A stretch of 62,152 bases of DNA, taken from positions 1-62,152 of the forward strand of contig CAIVZZ010000026.1 in the NCBI GenBank assembly GCA_903910555.1, in the 5' to 3' direction. The position numbers and the translations under genes are program-made. Below, piece by piece: positions 60,509 to 62,152 of this stretch. Within the stretch, counting starts at the first letter, position 1. Each line of letters starts with the position of its first letter. The notes beneath the pieces were generated by a model, which saw only the letters and a list, made by a program, of their open reading frames with translations, ran no database searches and was not told where the DNA came from. Source of the stretch: an uncultured Gemmatimonadota bacterium. GTDB taxonomy: Bacteria; Gemmatimonadota; Gemmatimonadetes; Gemmatimonadales; Gemmatimonadaceae.

Positions 60509-61367
60509 CGATCGGCTCGATCAACACCCGTTCGTACTCCGCAATCACCTGAGCGCCGAGCAACAGCAGAATGGCCGCAACCTCGGCGCTCAGCAAGAGC
60601 GCGACCGCGGCGGTGAACGAGCCGTACACCTCCTGCATCCGCGAGATCGACCCGTAATACCAGAGCAGCAGGTGACGCGTGATCTCCCACAGCACCGTCG
60701 CGGTCACGCCGCCTACGAGCGCGTGCCGCCACGAGAGTCGCCCGACCGGCATCACATGGTAAATGGCGGTGAGCATTAGCACTTCGCCACCGACTCCCAT
60801 CACATACAGCAGATAGTCAGAGAGCAGCAGGTTGTGCGTGGCGAGCACCGCGAGCCGCCCCGAGACGATCGTGACGACGAGGAGGCCGAGTCCAAGCGTG
60901 AGGATGAACGTGTATGGAAGCAGCGCCGAGATGATGAACCGTCGCCGCCGGATTTTCACGCGATGGAAGAAAATCACCGACATCGCGTTCTCCAGCACGG
61001 TGAACGCGAGCGCGCTCGAGAAGACCATCGTGATCGCGACGCCAACGCCGATCACGTCGCGATTGGCGAGCACACTGCGCAGGTTGGTCACGAGCGCCGC
61101 TCCCGCACCGGGCGCCGCGAAGTCCAGATATTCCGTCAGGGTGGTGAGCAGCCGCGCCTGATCGATCACGTGCGAGAGCACGATCAGCAGAAGGAGCAGC
61201 AGCGGAATGAGCGAGAGCAGCGCGTAGTACGCGACTGCGCCGGCGAGCAGCAATCCCTGGTTCGCCTTGAACCCCTTGAGCACTCTCATCACGAAAGTGC
61301 CGGGGTGTTTCAGGATCTCTGTCGCTGGGTGCGTCGTGAGAACCTGGTCTGTGGCGGGATTGTGCAC
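60489..61367 (-). CDS. YihY/BrkB-family inner-membrane protein
   Basis: 292-aa protein with about six helices and the family block LLLAGAVAYYALLSLIPLLLLLLIV, then SALAFTVLENAMSVIFF, VGGVTATVLWEITRHLLLWY and SFTAAVALLLSAEVAAILLLLGAQVIAEYER. Function in this family is unsettled (once thought to be RNase BN). The GTG start at 61367 lies 5 bp after tRNA-Lys on the same strand, so co-transcription is likely; a start at 61289 is possible but would clip the usual N-terminal segment. Confidence 0.88.
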   Translation of the reverse strand: MHNPATDQVLTTHPATEILKHPGTFVMRVLKGFKANQGLLLAGAVAYYALLSLIPLLLLLLIVLSHVIDQARLLTTLTEYLDFAAPGAGAALVTNLRSVLANRDVIGVGVAITMVFSSALAFTVLENAMSVIFFHRVKIRRRRFIISALLPYTFILTLGLGLLVVTIVSGRLAVLATHNLLLSDYLLYVMGVGGEVLMLTAIYHVMPVGRLSWRHALVGGVTATVLWEITRHLLLWYYGSISRMQEVYGSFTAAVALLLSAEVAAILLLLGAQVIAEYERVLIEPIVMPPPR

Positions 61368-61372
61368 AGCAG

Positions 61373-61445
<73 letters not shown>

Positions 61446-61632
61446 GGCGAGATATAAAGTTCACATGGCGCAAGAACTTATACAACTCACCGACCCGTAC
61501 TTTTTCGTCCAACGCGCGGGCAATCCGTAGGGGGCCGACGCAGGCGAGACGGTGCGACGCAATCGGGCCTCCCCCCAGGAGTACCCCCTTTGTGTGATGG
61601 CCACCGCTCGGACGCAGTCCTAGTCTCTCTCC
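61446..61632. other. Divergent intergenic region
   Basis: 187 bp between tRNA-Lys (minus) and the PAS-domain gene (plus). AT-rich words next to the tRNA (ATATAAAG, CTTATACAAC) could be its promoter. I see no repeat, hairpin or further gene; no confident promoter for the PAS gene was found. Confidence 0.4.
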
Positions 61633-62011
61633 ATGCCCCGACCCCGGTCAGATGTCACCACCGATCTCCGGCACGCCGAAGCGCTGCTGACAACAGGCGC
61701 GCTCCAAAGCGCGATCTTCAACAGCGCGAACTTCTCCAGCATCGCGACCGACGCCAAAGGCGTCATCCAGATCTTCAACGTCGGCGCCGAGCGCATGCTC
61801 GGCTACACGGCCGCCGAAGTCACCAACAAGATGACGCCGGCCGAGATCTCCGATCCCCAGGAGATCATCGCGCGCTCGCGTACGCTGAGCGCCGAGCTCG
61901 GAACCGCGATCGCGCCAGGCTTCGAAGCGCTGGTCTTCAAGGCATCACGCGGAATTGAAGACATCTATGAACTGACATACATCCGCAAAGACGGCACACG
62001 CTTCCCCGCTG
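61633..62011 (+). pseudogene. PAS-domain sensor gene, truncated by an IS3-family insertion
   Basis: The first about 126 codons encode a PAS sensor domain (QSAIFNSANFSSIATDAKGV, IFNVGAERMLGYTAAEV, YELTYIRKDGTRFPAV), the usual start of a sensor or hybrid histidine kinase. At RFPAV, where the final PAS strand should continue (typically RFPAVVSVTALRD), the frame runs into an IS terminus at 62012 and stops at 62049 after foreign residues. The kinase part must lie beyond the element, outside the window. The fragment alone could still make a free PAS domain. Confidence 0.85.
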
Positions 62012-62152
62012 TGAATCGTACCGGGTTTTCCGGAGGCTCAGTTAGTTGAGTGCCATGACCGCGGAGTCGGCCTGGGCACGATGGTACTGCTCCTCATACT
62101 CCGCCGGCGGCACGTGGCCCAGCGGGCCCATCAAGCGCTGACTGTTGTACCA
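62012..62152 (-). mobile_element. Right end of a second IS3-family insertion sequence
   Basis: The terminus starts TGAATCGTACCGGGTTTTCC at 62012, the TGAA(C/T)CG..CCGGG type of end seen in IS3-family elements, followed by the tail of a transposase gene on the minus strand. The element continues past the window. It differs in both terminus and transposase from the element at 1-140. Confidence 0.85.
62042..62152 (-). CDS. IS3-family transposase OrfB, C-terminal fragment
   Basis: 36 terminal codons of an IS3-family transposase: WYNSQRLMGPLGHVPPAEYE, then QYHRAQADS. The WYN...R...LGxVPPAEYE block is the classic C-terminus. The gene starts beyond the window. Its stop lies 30 bp from the element terminus. 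Confidence 0.92.
   Translation of the reverse strand, partial: WYNSQRLMGPLGHVPPAEYEEQYHRAQADSAVMALN

Overview
The window reads as a chromosomal piece of a high-GC, Gram-negative-type soil or water bacterium. The gene mix (BTAD regulator fused to Kelch repeats, TolB-propeller amidohydrolase, S9 peptidase, BlaR1-TonB fusion, many Ala/Pro-rich secreted proteins, TonB receptor) resembles Gemmatimonadota. That assignment is an inference from gene content, not from a marker search. No rRNA, CRISPR array, prophage or replication origin was seen. Both window edges fall inside IS3-family transposase genes of two different elements whose 3' ends point inward, so the segment is framed by insertion sequences.

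Layout. 1-140: right end of an IS3-family element sitting in a pyrimidine-rich tract. 346-5541: malic enzyme (maeB), PEP carboxykinase (pckA) and an HD phosphohydrolase. 5698-8138 (minus): FHA scaffold, PP2C phosphatase and a small protein. 8356-13049: uvrA, carrying two non-triplet repeats, and an ABC-2 exporter. 13125-17595: small membrane proteins, tRNA-Asn, a secreted lipoprotein, a membrane-tethered BTAD/Kelch regulator and two paralogous secreted Lys/Ala-rich proteins. 17659-20913: DsbA-like protein, TonB receptor and a His/Cys-rich exported protein. 20939-25099: purE, an FMN-binding PPOX-like protein, a molybdopterin oxidoreductase with cytochrome b partner, holB and moaC. 25104-31465: lytic transglycosylase, class A beta-lactamase-like lipoprotein, and a GT4/PAP2/phosphodiesterase operon plus a second GT4. 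31598-34584: Yip1-like membrane protein and S9 peptidase.

34592-44936 (minus) is one long array with overlapping or near-overlapping genes: ECF sigma factor, single-TM partner, Spy-like periplasmic protein, MacB-like permease, TolC, membrane fusion protein, RND pump, OmpR-type regulator and histidine kinase. It looks like an envelope-stress/efflux operon with two built-in regulators. 45028-48101 holds two different exported MsrB enzymes and small envelope proteins. 48174-50050 is a BlaI/BlaR1 module with two palindromic operators. 50813-53715 pairs an NtrC-type activator with a downstream secreted protein whose upstream region shows twin palindromes and a -24/-12 promoter. 53790-61367 holds a large amidohydrolase, cysK, an ArsR/AHSA1 pair, a YihY protein and tRNA-Lys. 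The window closes with a PAS-domain gene cut by the second IS3 element.

Beyond genes, the non-coding structure is the most distinctive part. At least four long imperfect inverted repeats (arms of about 35-60 bp) lie between genes; each has its own sequence but the same fold-back design. A CT-rich leader occurs in two clearly homologous inverted copies plus a shorter related stretch. A 23-bp tandem array forms the end of uvrA, and a 7-bp array lies inside uvrA. The most specific regulatory prediction is the sigma-54/UAS arrangement at 52203-52330.
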